From the NCBI RefSeq assembly GCF_918797505.1, contig NC_092801.1, positions 16,182,001-16,246,000 on the forward strand: 64,000 nucleotides of DNA, in the 5' to 3' direction. The DNA is from Bemisia tabaci (lineage: Eukaryota; Arthropoda; Insecta; Hemiptera; Aleyrodidae). The translations under genes were made by a program, and so were the position numbers. Shown in pieces: positions 53,131-63,364 of this stretch (position 1 is its first letter; each line of letters starts with the position of its first letter). The notes beneath the pieces were generated by a model that searched no databases, had not been told where the DNA came from, and saw nothing but the letters and a program-made list of their open reading frames with translations.

Positions 53131-53671
53131 TGGGTTTAATTCTGGTCTCATTAGCTAAAACCCAGTCCAAGTGCCAACAGAATGTATCAGAACCTCGCTC
53201 ATCTAATAGATCCGCTGCCACCATCTCTAATTTCCTGAGGTGAATCCAGTTATCTCAAATATTACCCATTAGGCCCCCACGGTGCTTAAGTCCGCGTAAC
53301 CCGCTCGCGAAAAAAAGAAGAAGAAATCGCCTGCCTCGTTCCAGTGGCGGAACGGTAACGAACCGGGATGGATGAGGAACGAGGTGCAAGAAGGGCCAGC
53401 TGCAGTGCTGCACTTGGAGCCTCGCGGAAGAGAGAGAGAGAGGGGGGGGGGGTTGCGTAGGCGTAGGTGCAATTGACATAATTGTTACACCGTTCTCCCG
53501 GGCCCCCTCCCCCTCCCGCCATCGGGACTGCGGCGGATCCCTGGCTGTGGGAACTGTGTTAGCAGATATTACGGAACTTAAATCGGCGGGGTTGCCGTCC
53601 GCTGCGATTTGCGCGCTTCCTGGTGGCGAGGATTTGGAGTAATTGTTGCCGGATTTCAGAGGTGTATTCTG
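53131..53671. other. no gene; GC-rich middle
   Basis: 53280-53640 is GC-rich with a GAGAGAGAGAGGGGGGGGGG run. The 171-codon minus-strand frame at 53255-53770 runs through this low-complexity run and into a MITE, and I do not support it as a gene. Confidence 0.4.
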
Positions 53672-53711
53672 CCGTGCTAAGGAAGAACGCCGTATGAACA
53701 TTCGAGAGTTG

Positions 53712-53775
53712 CACTGGAAAAAAAAAAACCGCATTGGATCTAGAATCCAGACTCTTAAAATGATCGACAAGAAGA
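53712..53775. mobile_element. MITE family B, left part of the compound insertion
   Basis: CACTGGAAAAAAAAAAACCG, GGATCTAGAATCCAGACT and TGATCGACAAGAAGAC, then switches to family G sequence. Confidence 0.88.
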
Positions 53776-54028
53776 CTTTTATTGGTAAACTTGCATATCC
53801 GTGAAAACAAAGGGAGAGCTTGATTCCATTCCCGCCGACTCGGAGACTTTAACGCAGAGGTAGGAAATTTGGACAGAGCAAAAGACGTGAAACAACTATT
53901 TTAACTTCCAAGTAGGTAAAATTGCATAGCCACAAAAATGAAGGAGAACTTATTGTAAGCCTCTTTATCGATGACTTGGAGACTTTAACGCACGGATAGA
54001 AAAGCTAGATGGGGAAGAAAGTTAGATA
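53776..54028. repeat. family G arm fragment between two B ends
   Basis: GGGAGAGCTTGATTCCATTC, GACTCGGAGACTTTAACGCA, CTTCCAAGTAGGTAAAATTG and GATGGGGAAGAAAGTTAGAT match the arms at 15196 and 17868. It breaks off at TTAGATA, where a full B element begins. Confidence 0.9.
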
Positions 54029-54257
54029 CACTGGAAAAAAAAACACATTGGATCTAGAGTCCAGACTCTTGAAAACATTGACAAGAAAAAGGACTCCTGT
54101 TTCAATCAGATTTAAGCTTAAATCAAGAACCAAGCCTCTTAATTTGAGCGGATTTCCTTTTGATTTAAGCTTAAATCTGATTGAATCAAGAGTCCCTTTT
54201 CTTGTCAATGTTTTTAAGAGTCTGCACTCTAGATCCAATGTGTTTCTTTTTCCAGTG
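54029..54257. mobile_element. MITE family B (copy 7)
   Basis: CACTGGAAAAAAAAACACAT to GTTTCTTTTTCCAGTG, full length. Left flank TA (from G), right flank TG (from I). Confidence 0.93.
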
Positions 54258-54528
54258 TGCCAAATTTCCTTCGATAAAGTACGCATTTTTGACAACATTC
54301 ATGCAAATTTTTCCTTGGCATTTTCAGATATTTTAGATTGAATTGCGTACAAAGTTGTCTGAAAATTTTAGAAAAATATTTTCGCGAATTTCTCAGTAAT
54401 TTTGGTTTTTATTGGAGGAGACTTGGCAACGTCTGAAGGCTCATACGGCGTTTTCTCTCAGAACGGCAGTATTGGAAAGGTACATTTTCCCGGGTGGACT
54501 CGGTTCAGTTTTTGACGTATTGCCAATG

Positions 54529-55032
54529 CTGCCATACTATAGGAAAGCGCCGTATGAACTTACAGACGTTGCCATGTTTACTTCGATAAAACAGGAATTT
54601 CCTGATGCACTTATGAATGTTTCCTTTCCGATTTTTCAGTCAATTTTTCTCAAAACTTTACCTAAAGCTCATGAGAATTTCAAGGAAAAATGGACCGAGT
54701 TTATCAAAAAGGACCCAACCCACATTTTCGAAAAAATTCAGTTAAGAATGTTTTCGAGTTCCACTAGCCACATATTTTCTCCCGCTAAAATCTGAAAGTC
54801 TAAAAATAGAAATTAGCTCGTGAAAAGAGAGGATAAAGTTTATCTTCTACATTGAGTCTTAAGCTAGTATAAAACTTCAAACCTCTCTTCCTCTGTTTCA
54901 ACTTAATGTCGGCTGGTTCTTTTCTGAAGAACCCGATCCCAATATTCATAGCTTTTCTCAAAAATAAAATTTGTATCGAAGGAAATTTAACAATTCTCGA
55001 ATGTCCTTACGGCATTCTTCCTTAGCATACGG
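54529..55032. mobile_element. MITE family I, diverged copy with foreign middle
   Basis: GCTGCCATACTATAGGAAAG, GCCGTATGAACTTACAG on the left; GGAAATTTAACAATTCTCGA, TCCTTACGGCATTCTTCC on the right. About 260 bp in the middle (54700-54960) is not part of the family. Confidence 0.6.
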
Positions 55033-55185
55033 CAGAACAGAGCCATATATATGGCGTACCTACCGATTACCTATACAAAGCCGAAGGGAGAGGGGACAGT
55101 GAAAACGAAACGAAACCAAGCCAAACCAATTTAACATAACCCAAGCTAACCTAACAAAAAAATCTGATCGAAAAACAACATTTAA

Positions 55186-55625
55186 GGTAATTCGATGGAC
55201 GCCATATTTTGTGTCAGAACGGCGTGCGATAAATCGCATCAATTGGTCCCATTTTTTCAGCTACTCGTCATTTTTCTTCAATTTTGAGATCGCAATTCTG
55301 TTGTCAGGAGACTAAAGCACTCACTTACCAATTTTAACAAAGAAATTCAACGTAATAAAGGCGTGGTTTTTTCAGAGAGAAAACATCACATTCGATACTG
55401 ATATCGAAACTGCACTCGAACGCGATATTTTCTCTCTGAAAAAACCGCGCCTTTATCACGTTGAATTTCTTCGTTAAAATTGGTAAGTGAGTGTTTCAGT
55501 CTCCTGACAACAGAATTGCGATCTCAAAATTGGAGAAAAATGACGAATAGCTGAAAAAATGGAACCAATTGATGCGATATATCCCGTGCCGTTCTGACAC
55601 ACAATATGGCTTCCATCGAATCACC
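55186..55625. mobile_element. 440-bp palindrome flanked by TTAA (piggyBac-like MITE)
   Basis: Arms of about 200 bp: GGTAATTCGATGGACGCCAT, TCAGAACGGC and GATCGCAATTCTGTTGTCAG on the left, mirrored on the right. The small loop is near 55400-55420. TTAA at 55182-55185 and 55626-55629 is exactly the piggyBac target. Only one copy here, so superfamily assignment rests on the TTAA alone. Confidence 0.9.
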
Positions 55626-55629
55626 TTAA

Positions 55630-56153
55630 CAGAAATCAGAGCACCCATCCGGTGCCTCAAAAGTAGCTCGAAAAATGCCGTGGTGGGATTTTTCTACAGA
55701 AGACCCGTATTATCGTATTAATTCATTGCTGACGCGATAATCGTTCGATTCATTTGTTCGATAATTTTTTTCCCCTGTAAATCAGGCATCGTAGACTCCT
55801 GATGGAGTCATTTACCCAGTGACTCCGAAATCCAGAGACCCGGTAATCGCGTAACTGTTTCAATGGTTTCATGTGTAAGTCTCATCACTTGAGGAGCCTC
55901 CCCCTCTCGCTTCCCTCAGACCACAATAGGACGCGTTTAAAGAGGCTAAACTCCGCCTCCCGTCCATTGTTTTTTTCCGGGAGAGGATGTCCCCCCCCCC
56001 AACCCCCACCGTCCCCACTTGATTTTTTCTCAGCGTGATATTTCCTCCGCGACCAAGGTTCTTCGTTGGTGTTTGCTGGCAGCATTTGCGTTCTTGCTCT
56101 TAAGCTGTGGCGATCCTCGAAAGTTGGCGAATACGTTTTTTCTCCATTTCCCT
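55630..56153. other. no gene recognised
   Basis: About 500 bp; C-run near 55991. Nothing supported. Confidence 0.4.
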
Positions 56154-56296
56154 GCAGGCTGATTGTCGAAATTGATAGACAAAGCGATAGACAAAGAAGA
56201 CATAACCACCCGCTTTCCCTAAAAGAATTACTTCATTTAGCTTCGTCCATTGCTTTGTATACAGCTTTGTCTATAGATTGCAATAATCAGCCTGCA
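56154..56296. mobile_element. MITE family E, internally deleted short form
   Basis: GCAGGCTGATTGTCGAAATT and TTGCAATAATCAGCCTGC with both TIRs intact but only 143 bp. ACAAAGCGATAGACAAAGAA is mirrored by GCTTTGTCTATAG. Confidence 0.88.
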
Positions 56297-56433
56297 AGGA
56301 GTTGTAACGTCATGAAATGGTTTACTTTTCTACTGCTGCGTTTAAGTCTCCAAGCTACCCGTCGGCAAGGTATGAAAGCTCTTTGTATTTTACGTCTCAT
56401 GCCTTGTCCATCAATTCCAATCATTAGTTCGCA

Positions 56434-56693
56434 GCGGGCTGATTATTGAAACTAATAGACGAAGAGGGCCTAGGGAGTATGGAGCGATCCTATTGGTTGA
56501 AATGGTTGGTTCCTATAGACTAAGGGAGAAAATGATGGACTAGCCATACGGTCTCTTGTGGGTTGCCGTTAGTTAGTCTATTACCTATCTTCTTTGTCCA
56601 TTGCAAACAACCGTTTCCACCCATAGGATCCCCCCATATCCCTGTTGTCGCCTTTGTCTACAGCTTTGTCTACCAATTTCAACAATCAGCCGC
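56434..56693. mobile_element. MITE family E, full copy
   Basis: GCGGGCTGATTATTGAAACT and CAACAATCAGCCGCGC. Interior GACTAAGGGAGAAAATGATG and its mirrored TAGTCTATTACCTATCTTC. Confidence 0.88.
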
Positions 56694-57515
56694 GCCTGAT
56701 TTTGTCTTTTACCCGCGACGAATACCAGAAGTTAAAAGCTAAGAGACCTAACCTTTACCGACAGACCTTTTCGGTCGGATTTCCCACGTGATAAAAAATG
56801 GTAAAGCTCGAAGCTGCTGTTATTCGCCGAGGCGGGAGAATAATCAGGAGACAATCAGTGCCCGGACGGCGGAGGCGCATGGTGAGGCTTCCCAGCGGGA
56901 GTTGACGCGCGGGACAATGATCAGGTGAATCAGGAGCCAGGACTCAAAGGAGCAACAACTGTGCATGATTTATGTCTCTAAACGGGAGCCTCCCGGGGCT
57001 GAGGTGTAGACTCACCACTCATCAGCAACGTTGCCACTCGCAGCATCGTGAGGGTGATTGAAACCAACCAGGTTGCTTTTCTTACCAACTCCAACTTCTC
57101 CTAATCAGTGTTCGAAACTCACCTTTGAGTTTAAGGAGCCATGTGGCGCATCAAGCCCGATTTTTAGGCGCCATTGAAGATTTTTCAGGGGCCAAATTGA
57201 CTTTTTGCCTATATATTACGGCGCATTTAGTGAAAATATAGCCACAAGATGTTTTTGTAACAGAACTAGTAAGTATAGTTGTAACATGGGGAAGACAAAA
57301 GCACAAATGATGAAATCGTGGAGAATAGAAAAAGCTTTCACTTGTGATGCTGAAAATTTCGAATAATTGCCTAATATGAAAGTTCAGATTTTTAGGGGGC
57401 AATTTTTAGGAGCCATGTTGGCGCAAAGCCTTCATTTTTTAGGCGCCATGGCTGATTTTTTAGGTGCATTTGGTGCGTTGGCGCCTGTGAGTTTCGAACA
57501 CTGCTCCTAATACAT
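56694..57515. other. no gene; a short repeated motif
   Basis: 57150-57480 contains recurring TTTTTAGG(C/G)GCCAT / GGCGCATC strings (57160, 57395, 57436, 57458) suggesting a degenerate local repeat. No gene supported. Confidence 0.45.
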
Positions 57516-57706
57516 CACTGATAAGAAACTCCGGCCTTGGAAGCCGTGCTTATGAACCATATAGGCATATTGTCCGCGTTCCAGGCTCAGAGGCCGAAAG
57601 CTCCGGGCGTAGCACCCGGAGCAATCGAAGCTCCAGCACTCGGAAATTTCGGCCTCTGAGCCCGGAACGGACGTTATGTCTATAGCCTGTGACTCTTGTT
57701 TCTGTG
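57516..57706. mobile_element. MITE family C (copy 4, decayed ends)
   Basis: CACTGATAAGAAACTCCGGC, GGCTCAGAGGCCGAAAGCTC and GCCTCTGAGCCCGGAACGGA, ending TTGTTTCTGTG. Confidence 0.85.
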
Positions 57707-57830
57707 CAACCCACTTCAGCGAATTTTGCCATTTTTCCTCCCTTATTTGCTTTCTTGCGTTGCGAGTGATTTGATTGAAGAGCTGGCATTGACGAAAGAA
57801 TAAGTCATCGTCCGAAACATCACTGAAAAA

Positions 57831-58020
57831 AACTCCGGCCGTGGAAGCCGTATTTACGGGCTATATAGGCATATCGTCCGCGTTCCGGGCTCAGAGACCG
57901 AAAGTTCCGGGAGTAGCTCCCGGAGCAATCGGAGCTACGACTCCAGCACTCGGAAATTTCGGCCACTGAGCCCGGAACGGACCGTTTGCCTATATTACCC
58001 GTAACTTTTTTTTTTCAATG
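57831..58020. mobile_element. MITE family C (copy 5)
   Basis: CACTGAAAAAAACTCCGGCC, GTATTTACGGGCTATATAGG and CCGTAACTTTTTTTTTTCAATG. The core GGGAGTAGCTCCCGGAGCAA is present. It lies 124 bp after the previous C copy, in the same orientation. Confidence 0.9.
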
Positions 58021-58825
58021 TGCCTATGTTTATGTTTTCCAAGACTCGGTCAAAATCTGGTAAAGGAAGTCCTCCTAATGGGTCTCAGGACGTCAAAATG
58101 GTGTTGGTTACTCTTGATAAACCACAATTAGGTAAAATTTTCATTATTTTTGTTCACATTCGAGTCACCGCCATCTTGGTGCACTCGTTTGTGACTCCAC
58201 GAGCGAAAAACAATCAAAATTGGATTTTTTTTAGGCCGCTTTCAGCACAACCAAAACTGAGTTGTCGTAACTCTGGGTATAAAGGGACTCTATAAAAAGG
58301 GACTCAAGTCCTTAAAACCAAACTTTTCCCCCTAGCTTTTCCCCCTAGCTTATCTCCCCGAATCTCACCACGAACCGCCAGCGCGGCATCGATGCCGACG
58401 AACTTCCCGCCGAAGATCCGAAGGGGACCCTGAGGGGGGGGGGGGGGCTGTGCGAGTAGGTCAGCAGTGTGAGTGCGTCGGGCGCGCGCAAATGCGTGCG
58501 AGGTGGTCGTCGTAGATGAATGGAGTGGAAATGTTGTGGTTTGACGGCCGGCCCCTCGGGTTAGGGGAGGGGGAGGGGGCTTTAATAGCTCGTGGAAAAG
58601 GTGAGCCGGTGAGTGTCGGGGGCCCAGAGGGGGGGGGGGGGGTTCGAGGGGTCGAGTGCCCGGGCACCTGACGTGACGCCCGGCGCTGACGCTTATTCGT
58701 TTCGCGGGACCCTGGAGGTCGAGCCGACTTGAAAGCTTCGCCTGAAAGCTCCTCGTTCCTTTTTCAGCGCGATTGCAATTTGCGGAGATTAGCGTCGTTC
58801 CGACCCGGGAGATTTTAACGGGTCA
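58021..58825. other. no gene; GC-rich half
   Basis: 58270-58292 is a solo family D end (GTATAAAGGGACTCTA). 58340-58820 is GC-rich with G-runs at 58434-58447 and 58630-58641. The 91-codon frame at 58020-58295 overlaps the D end and has no motif. Confidence 0.45.
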
Positions 58826-58880
58826 GCGGGCCGATTATTGAAATTGATGGACAAAGCTATAGACAAGGAAAACAAAAAGA
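58826..58880. mobile_element. MITE family E, left end
   Basis: GCGGGCCGATTATTGAAATT, GATGGACAAAGC and ATAGACAAGGAAAACAAAA, immediately followed by the minisatellite. Confidence 0.85.
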
Positions 58881-59720
58881 CGGTCGGTTTCCGGAATTTT
58901 TTCGAGGATCGACCTCGGACTGAGGTCAGTTTCCGGAATTTCTTCGGGAATTGACCCCGGAGTGAGGTCGGTTTCCGGAATTTTTTCGAGGATTGACTCT
59001 GGACTGAGGTCGGTTTCCGGAATTTTTTCGAGGATTTACCCTGGAGTGAGGTCGGTTTCCGGAATTTTTTCGAGGATTGACCCCGGAGTGAGGTCGGTCT
59101 CCGGATTTTTTTCGAGGATTGACTCTGGACTGGGGTCGGTTTCCGGAATTTTTTCGAGGATTGACTCTGGACTGAGGTCGGTTTCCGAAATTTTTTCGAG
59201 GATTTACCCTGGAGTGAGGTCGGTTTCCGGAATTTTTTCGAGGATTGACCCCGGAGTGAGGTCGGTCTCCGGATTTTTTTCGAGGATTGACTCTGGACTG
59301 GGGTCGGTTTCCGGAATTTTTTCGAGGATTGACTCTGGACTGAGGTCGGTTTCCGAAATTTTTTCGAGGATTTACCCTGGAGTGAGGTCGGTTTCCGGAA
59401 TTTTTTCGAGGATTGACCCCGGAGTGAGGTCGGTCTCCGGATTTTTTTCGAGGATTGACTCTGGACTGGGGTCGGTTTCCGGAATTTTTCGAGGATTGAC
59501 TCTGGACTGAAGTCGGTTTCCGGAATTTTTTCGAGGATTGACTCTGGACTGGGGTCGGTTTCCGGAATTTCTTCGAGGATTAACTCTGGACTGAAGCCGG
59601 TTTCCGGAATTTTTTTGAGGATTAACTCTGGACTGAAGTCGGTTTCCGGAATTTTTTTGAGGATTAACTCTGGACTGAGGTCGGTTCCCGGAAGTTTTCG
59701 AGGATTGATCCCGAACTGAA
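58881..59720 (+). repeat. 42-bp minisatellite with 168-bp higher-order repeat
   Basis: About 20 units of GGTCGGTTTCCGGAATTTTT, TCGAGGATTGACTCTGGACT, GA. The variant AGGATTTACC occurs at 59031, 59199 and 59367, exactly 168 bp (four units) apart. The four-unit order repeats nearly three times. The 182-codon plus-strand frame at 58962-59510 and the minus-strand frame at 59372-59788 are products of a unit length divisible by three. Confidence 0.96.
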
Positions 59721-59791
59721 AAGCTTCCGAGACTCGTTTGATTTGTTACTACGTTTTGAACGTACGATGGACCACTAGACAAAAGCATTCT

Positions 59792-60064
59792 GCGGACCGA
59801 TCGTTGAAATTGATAGACAAAGCGATAGACAAGGAAGACAAAAGGGATATGGAGGATCCCATTGGTGGAAGCGGGTGGTTGGAATGGATAAAAGAGGTAG
59901 GTAATACACTAACTAGCGGCAACCCAGGAGAGACCCTACAGGTAGTCCATCATTTTCTCCCTTAGTCTATAACAGACCCCCGTTTCAACCAATAGGATTG
60001 ATCCGTGTTCCGTATGTCTTCTCGTGTCTATAGCTTTGTCTACCAATTTGAATAATCAGCCCGC
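59792..60064. mobile_element. MITE family E, full copy
   Basis: GCGGACCGATCGTTGAAATT and TGAATAATCAGCCCGC. Interior GGTGGAAGCGGGTGGTTGG, GGTAGTCCATCATTTTCTCC. A decayed family X end (ACCACTAGAC) lies just upstream. Confidence 0.88.
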
Positions 60065-60688
60065 AGTTGTGTGGTTCGTAAAACGGTGTTTCGCTACCTA
60101 CATGAGTCGTGCTAAGCGAAAACGGTGATTTGCTGAGAACAGTAGTTGTCTTGACTCTCGAATATGAAGAAGAAAAAAAAAAAAAACTTCTCGAAAACCA
60201 AACATCAAAACTCTCTACATGTCGTACTGAAGGTAAAAAGGGCTGAAAAGAAGATTCTCAGCACTTTTACATTAACGTCTTTGCGAAAATATTGCAACAT
60301 CGATTAGTTGATGAGGATACCTTTTCTTGGTGTTCCTTCCTCCCTCAATCACTGAACGGTGTAGGAAGGATGTTTCATTATGAATGCTGACCTGATATTA
60401 TTTTTTTGTTTTGTTTCAGGTAAATTTTATCATTCGCTTTTTATGGACTCTATATTAAATTATTTCTCGGTAAGTGTTTTGTTTTGAACAGTTACTTTTC
60501 ACCACTAAATAGACAACTGCAGAGTCAATGTCAGAGAGCCTTATTGTTCTTGTAAGAAACTGATTTTCCTTTTGTTCCTTAACTTTCAATCAAAAAGGAG
60601 TGTGCTTTCGGTGTAGCATATAACCCTTCAGTTGCCAATTCGGAAAAACACTGAAAAAATTATGATTGCTAGTAATAAAACACTCTTT
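60065..60688. other. no gene recognised
   Basis: AT-rich. GTTTTGTTTCAGGTAAAT at 60410-60427 looks acceptor-like but is followed at once by GT and no usable exon. Confidence 0.4.
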
Positions 60689-60699
60689 TTCTAATACTC

Positions 60700-60825
60700 A
60701 GAAATGTACTCAGAAGCAGAAATGTTAAGGTGCTCAATCCCCCAAGATTTGTGGTTTGAAAGAGAGCAGTGGAGGTTAGGAGTCGTAGAGCGCGAGGGAG
60801 TGCTGTAAAGCGACTTGTATGTATG
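60700..60825 (+). mobile_element. severely 5'-truncated LINE copy, 126 bp
   Basis: Encodes the last residues of the same reverse-transcriptase family in frame (LRCSIPQDLW, then EQWRLGVVEREGVL and a stop), followed by the tail AAGCGACTTGTATGTATG. TTCTAATACTC at 60689-60699 and 60826-60836 is a perfect 11-bp TSD. This third copy confirms the 3' end of the family. Confidence 0.92.
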
Positions 60826-60836
60826 TTCTAATACTC

Positions 60837-61109
60837 TAGAAGTCAAGCACACTTAGAGAGTGTTTCGGTTTTAACCGACGATGCCCTACATTTATGTCGA
60901 GAGCATTCTATATTCTATAACTGAATGCAACGGAATCTTAGAAGCTCTAGAAAGTAAAGTTCTGCCACCAGCGTGCTAATTATTGTTTATGTTGACACTA
61001 CAAGACACTCGTAGATAACATGGCAGCGATAGATTCTTGTACTGTCTTATATTGCAGACATTGCTTCAACTATTTTCAATCATCGGTCCGCAGATTGGGT
61101 GTTTTTCCC
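60837..61109. other. no gene recognised
   Basis: Short AT-rich stretch; nothing supported. Confidence 0.4.
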
Positions 61110-62650
61110 TACCCAATCGGAAATTTGACCTTGGTACAAGCTTAGTATGACATTTTTTCACATTTGAATAGAGTTGCCAAGCTTATCTTGCTAATGTTCC
61201 CACAATGTTAGCAGGACATTTATTTTACCTCTGGGACAAGCTTGAGCCCAAAGATTGTGCTAAGGTTAGGTCTGTAAGACTGCTCCAAGCCTATCCTGAC
61301 AATATTGCCACAATATTGGTGGAACATTATTTTACTTCCGAGACAAACTTGGATATTCAATATTGTGACAACGTTATGTTAATAATATTGCTCCAAGCTT
61401 GTTCAACGGTTTGTGATCATGATGTTGCCATTGACTTGATGTTATAATATTGCCATAATATTGGCAGGATATTTATTTTACCTCTGAGACAAGTTTGGAT
61501 TTCCAATCTTCCCTCTGAGGCAAGGAAGGCGATAGTACGCCGTACTACCTGCCGTCCTCGCGGAAGAAATTCTTTAGCGTCGCAATGCCTATAATGTAGG
61601 CATTCGGAACATTGGAGTGCCGAGGAACCTTCCTAAAAGTCAGCTAATTTCTTGGCTGCTTGCACTGGCTGAAGTATTTAACTTGAATCCCACTTGTAAC
61701 GGGCACTGCCCAGGCGAAACGAGAACCAGCCCCATTGACGGGGCGGCCGCGCGCGGACCGTTGCCAAAAAGCTCCATTTGAGCCCTTGGCCTAAAAATAT
61801 CGGTAAGATGGGTTAGACGCCTATGGATCATGTGCCTATTACGTTAAAAAGCGAAAGGTCGCAGTTTTTGCCCTTTAATTTGCCCTTAAAGGGACCGCAA
61901 CGGCAGATCCGCGGCGAGCGCGCCCTGGTGGCGGAAACAGCAAACGCGGTCGAATTGTGCTCGCCGCGCACAATATTGTGTTAATCTTATGACAATATTA
62001 GAAACAGAAGCTTAAAATGTTTATTTTCTTAATCTTAAGACAATGTTAAAGTGCGAATATTACCACAATGTTGTAAAAATAATGTTAACATAATATCAAT
62101 TCAGCAGTTTTAGATATCCAATATTGTGTCAATATTATGACAATATTACGAACAGAAGCCTGTTATGTTTGTTGTTCTAACGTTAATTGAATGTTAACAT
62201 AATAACAATACCGCAGTATCACAGAGATAACATCGTCTCGATATTATTTTAGCAATTTTGTTTTCCTAATATTGTGTCAATATTGTGTCAATATTATAAG
62301 CAAAAGCCTATGTTCAGTATTTTTTTTAATAATGCGCCAATGTTAAAACTAACATATTACTGCAATATTGAAAACACAACTCTACGACAGTATTAGTTTA
62401 CCAATATTGTATAACCAATATTGTGACAACATTGTGACAATCTTGGAATCACCGAGCACCACCTGACGTTGGATTTCTAATGTTGCTAATATTGGTGCAA
62501 TATTAAAATACTAAGGTTATATATCCAGTATTGATGGTATATTGTACCAAGTTTCTCAGGCCAACCTTACTGTTGAAATATGCTCACAATCTCGCTAAGG
62601 TTGCCACAATATTATTCTGATCTGCCCAAGGTCAAATTTCCGATTGGGTA
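61110..62650. mobile_element. 1.54-kb TIR element rich in AATATTGT motifs (family W)
   Basis: Perfect 25-bp TIRs: TACCCAATCGGAAATTTGAC plus CTTGG, mirrored at 62626-62650. The interior is filled with AATATTGTGrCAATATT-type palindromic strings. There are three diverged direct units (GGCAGGATATTTATTTTACC-type) at 61203, 61312 and 61452, about 110-140 bp apart. A GC-rich block at 61515-61975 has a different composition and may be a nested insertion. No transposase frame (longest 80 codons). Confidence 0.85.
61515..61975. other. GC-rich block inside element W
   Basis: Contains GCGATAGTACGCCGTACTAC, GGGCGGCCGCGCGCGGACCG and CCGCGGCGAGCGCGCCCTGG. Composition contrasts sharply with W on both sides. 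I could not find TIRs or a TSD for it. Confidence 0.5.
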
Positions 62651-63363
62651 AGGGAACAGGATCTTTTTTGAATGCTGGAAACGCACAAGATCACGATTTT
62701 GACTTAAAAGGACTCACAGCGCCATCCTCGGATGCAGTTGATTTTCCTACGTTACGTTTAAGTCTCCGAAAATATGCTAGCACGACATTATGATAGAAAT
62801 ATCCGTAACATTTGGATCGTAACTAAATTATGAATTTTGCCCTGGAAGGTCTCAGAACACCATCTGCGATTATGGTTGTTTTTCTTTTTCGGCGTTCATG
62901 TCTCCTAAAATTGGCTAGCAAAGAATATGAAAGAAAAGTCCAGAATATATATGGATTGCAACAAAAGTATTCAGTTGTAAAGAGTTGAGGAGCCCAAAAA
63001 GAAAGGAAAAAAAAATGTCCGAGTTAAATTCGACGCCTCTGATTCGAGCGGCCTAGCTCGAGCGGCTCTTTTATTATCCGAATCTTGGAGCCAGGTCGTG
63101 ACGCGGCCGGCGAAAATCCGTTTCAAACCTTGTTGCCGAAAATTGAGAGATAAGCGTGAATTTTTCACTGTGATGACTCGAGTGTAAATCATGAGAATTA
63201 TGTTCGATCCGGCAATGTCGGGAAATATCCACCCGCGCTCTGGGTATACTTCTCAGTTCTCAGCCGCGAAAGATTTCCCGCCGTTGCAAGGTGGGCATTA
63301 TTTATAGAATGTGTCGCTGGTGAAAAGTTAAATCAGAAATTCTATCGAATCAATCAGAGAAAT
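62651..63363. other. no gene; one diverged tandem duplication
   Basis: Blocks at about 62697-62800 and 62825-62925 share AAGGnCTCAGnrCrCCATC, GTTTTTCnTTTTCGGCGTT-like sequence, GTCTCC and TGGCTAGC, with a period of about 128 bp. The rest is unremarkable. Confidence 0.5.
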
Positions 63364-63364
63364 T

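Larger units (their letters stand above)
53672..54476. mobile_element. MITE family I (copy 5), hosting a compound B-G-B insertion
   Basis: Left TCTGCCGTGCTAAGGAAGAA to GAGAGTTG at 53711; right resumes TGCCAAATTTCCTTCG at 54258 and ends TTTTCTCTCAGAACGGCAG. TG lies at both edges of the interruption (53710-53711; 54258-54259), while uninterrupted copies read GTTGCCAAATTTCC. Confidence 0.85.

Noticed and set aside
53255..53770. 171-codon minus-strand frame
   Set aside because: Passes through a GAGAGG/G-run low-complexity tract and into a MITE; no motif.
58962..59510. 182-codon frame of repeated RSVSGIFSRI units
   Set aside because: The 42-bp minisatellite unit is divisible by three, so any stop-free frame stays open. 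Minus-strand frames are equally open (59372-59788, and 29640-30104 in the smaller array).
60405..60470. Possible splice acceptor (TTTTGTTTCAG) and exon
   Set aside because: GT follows immediately and no open frame of useful length with a donor is present.
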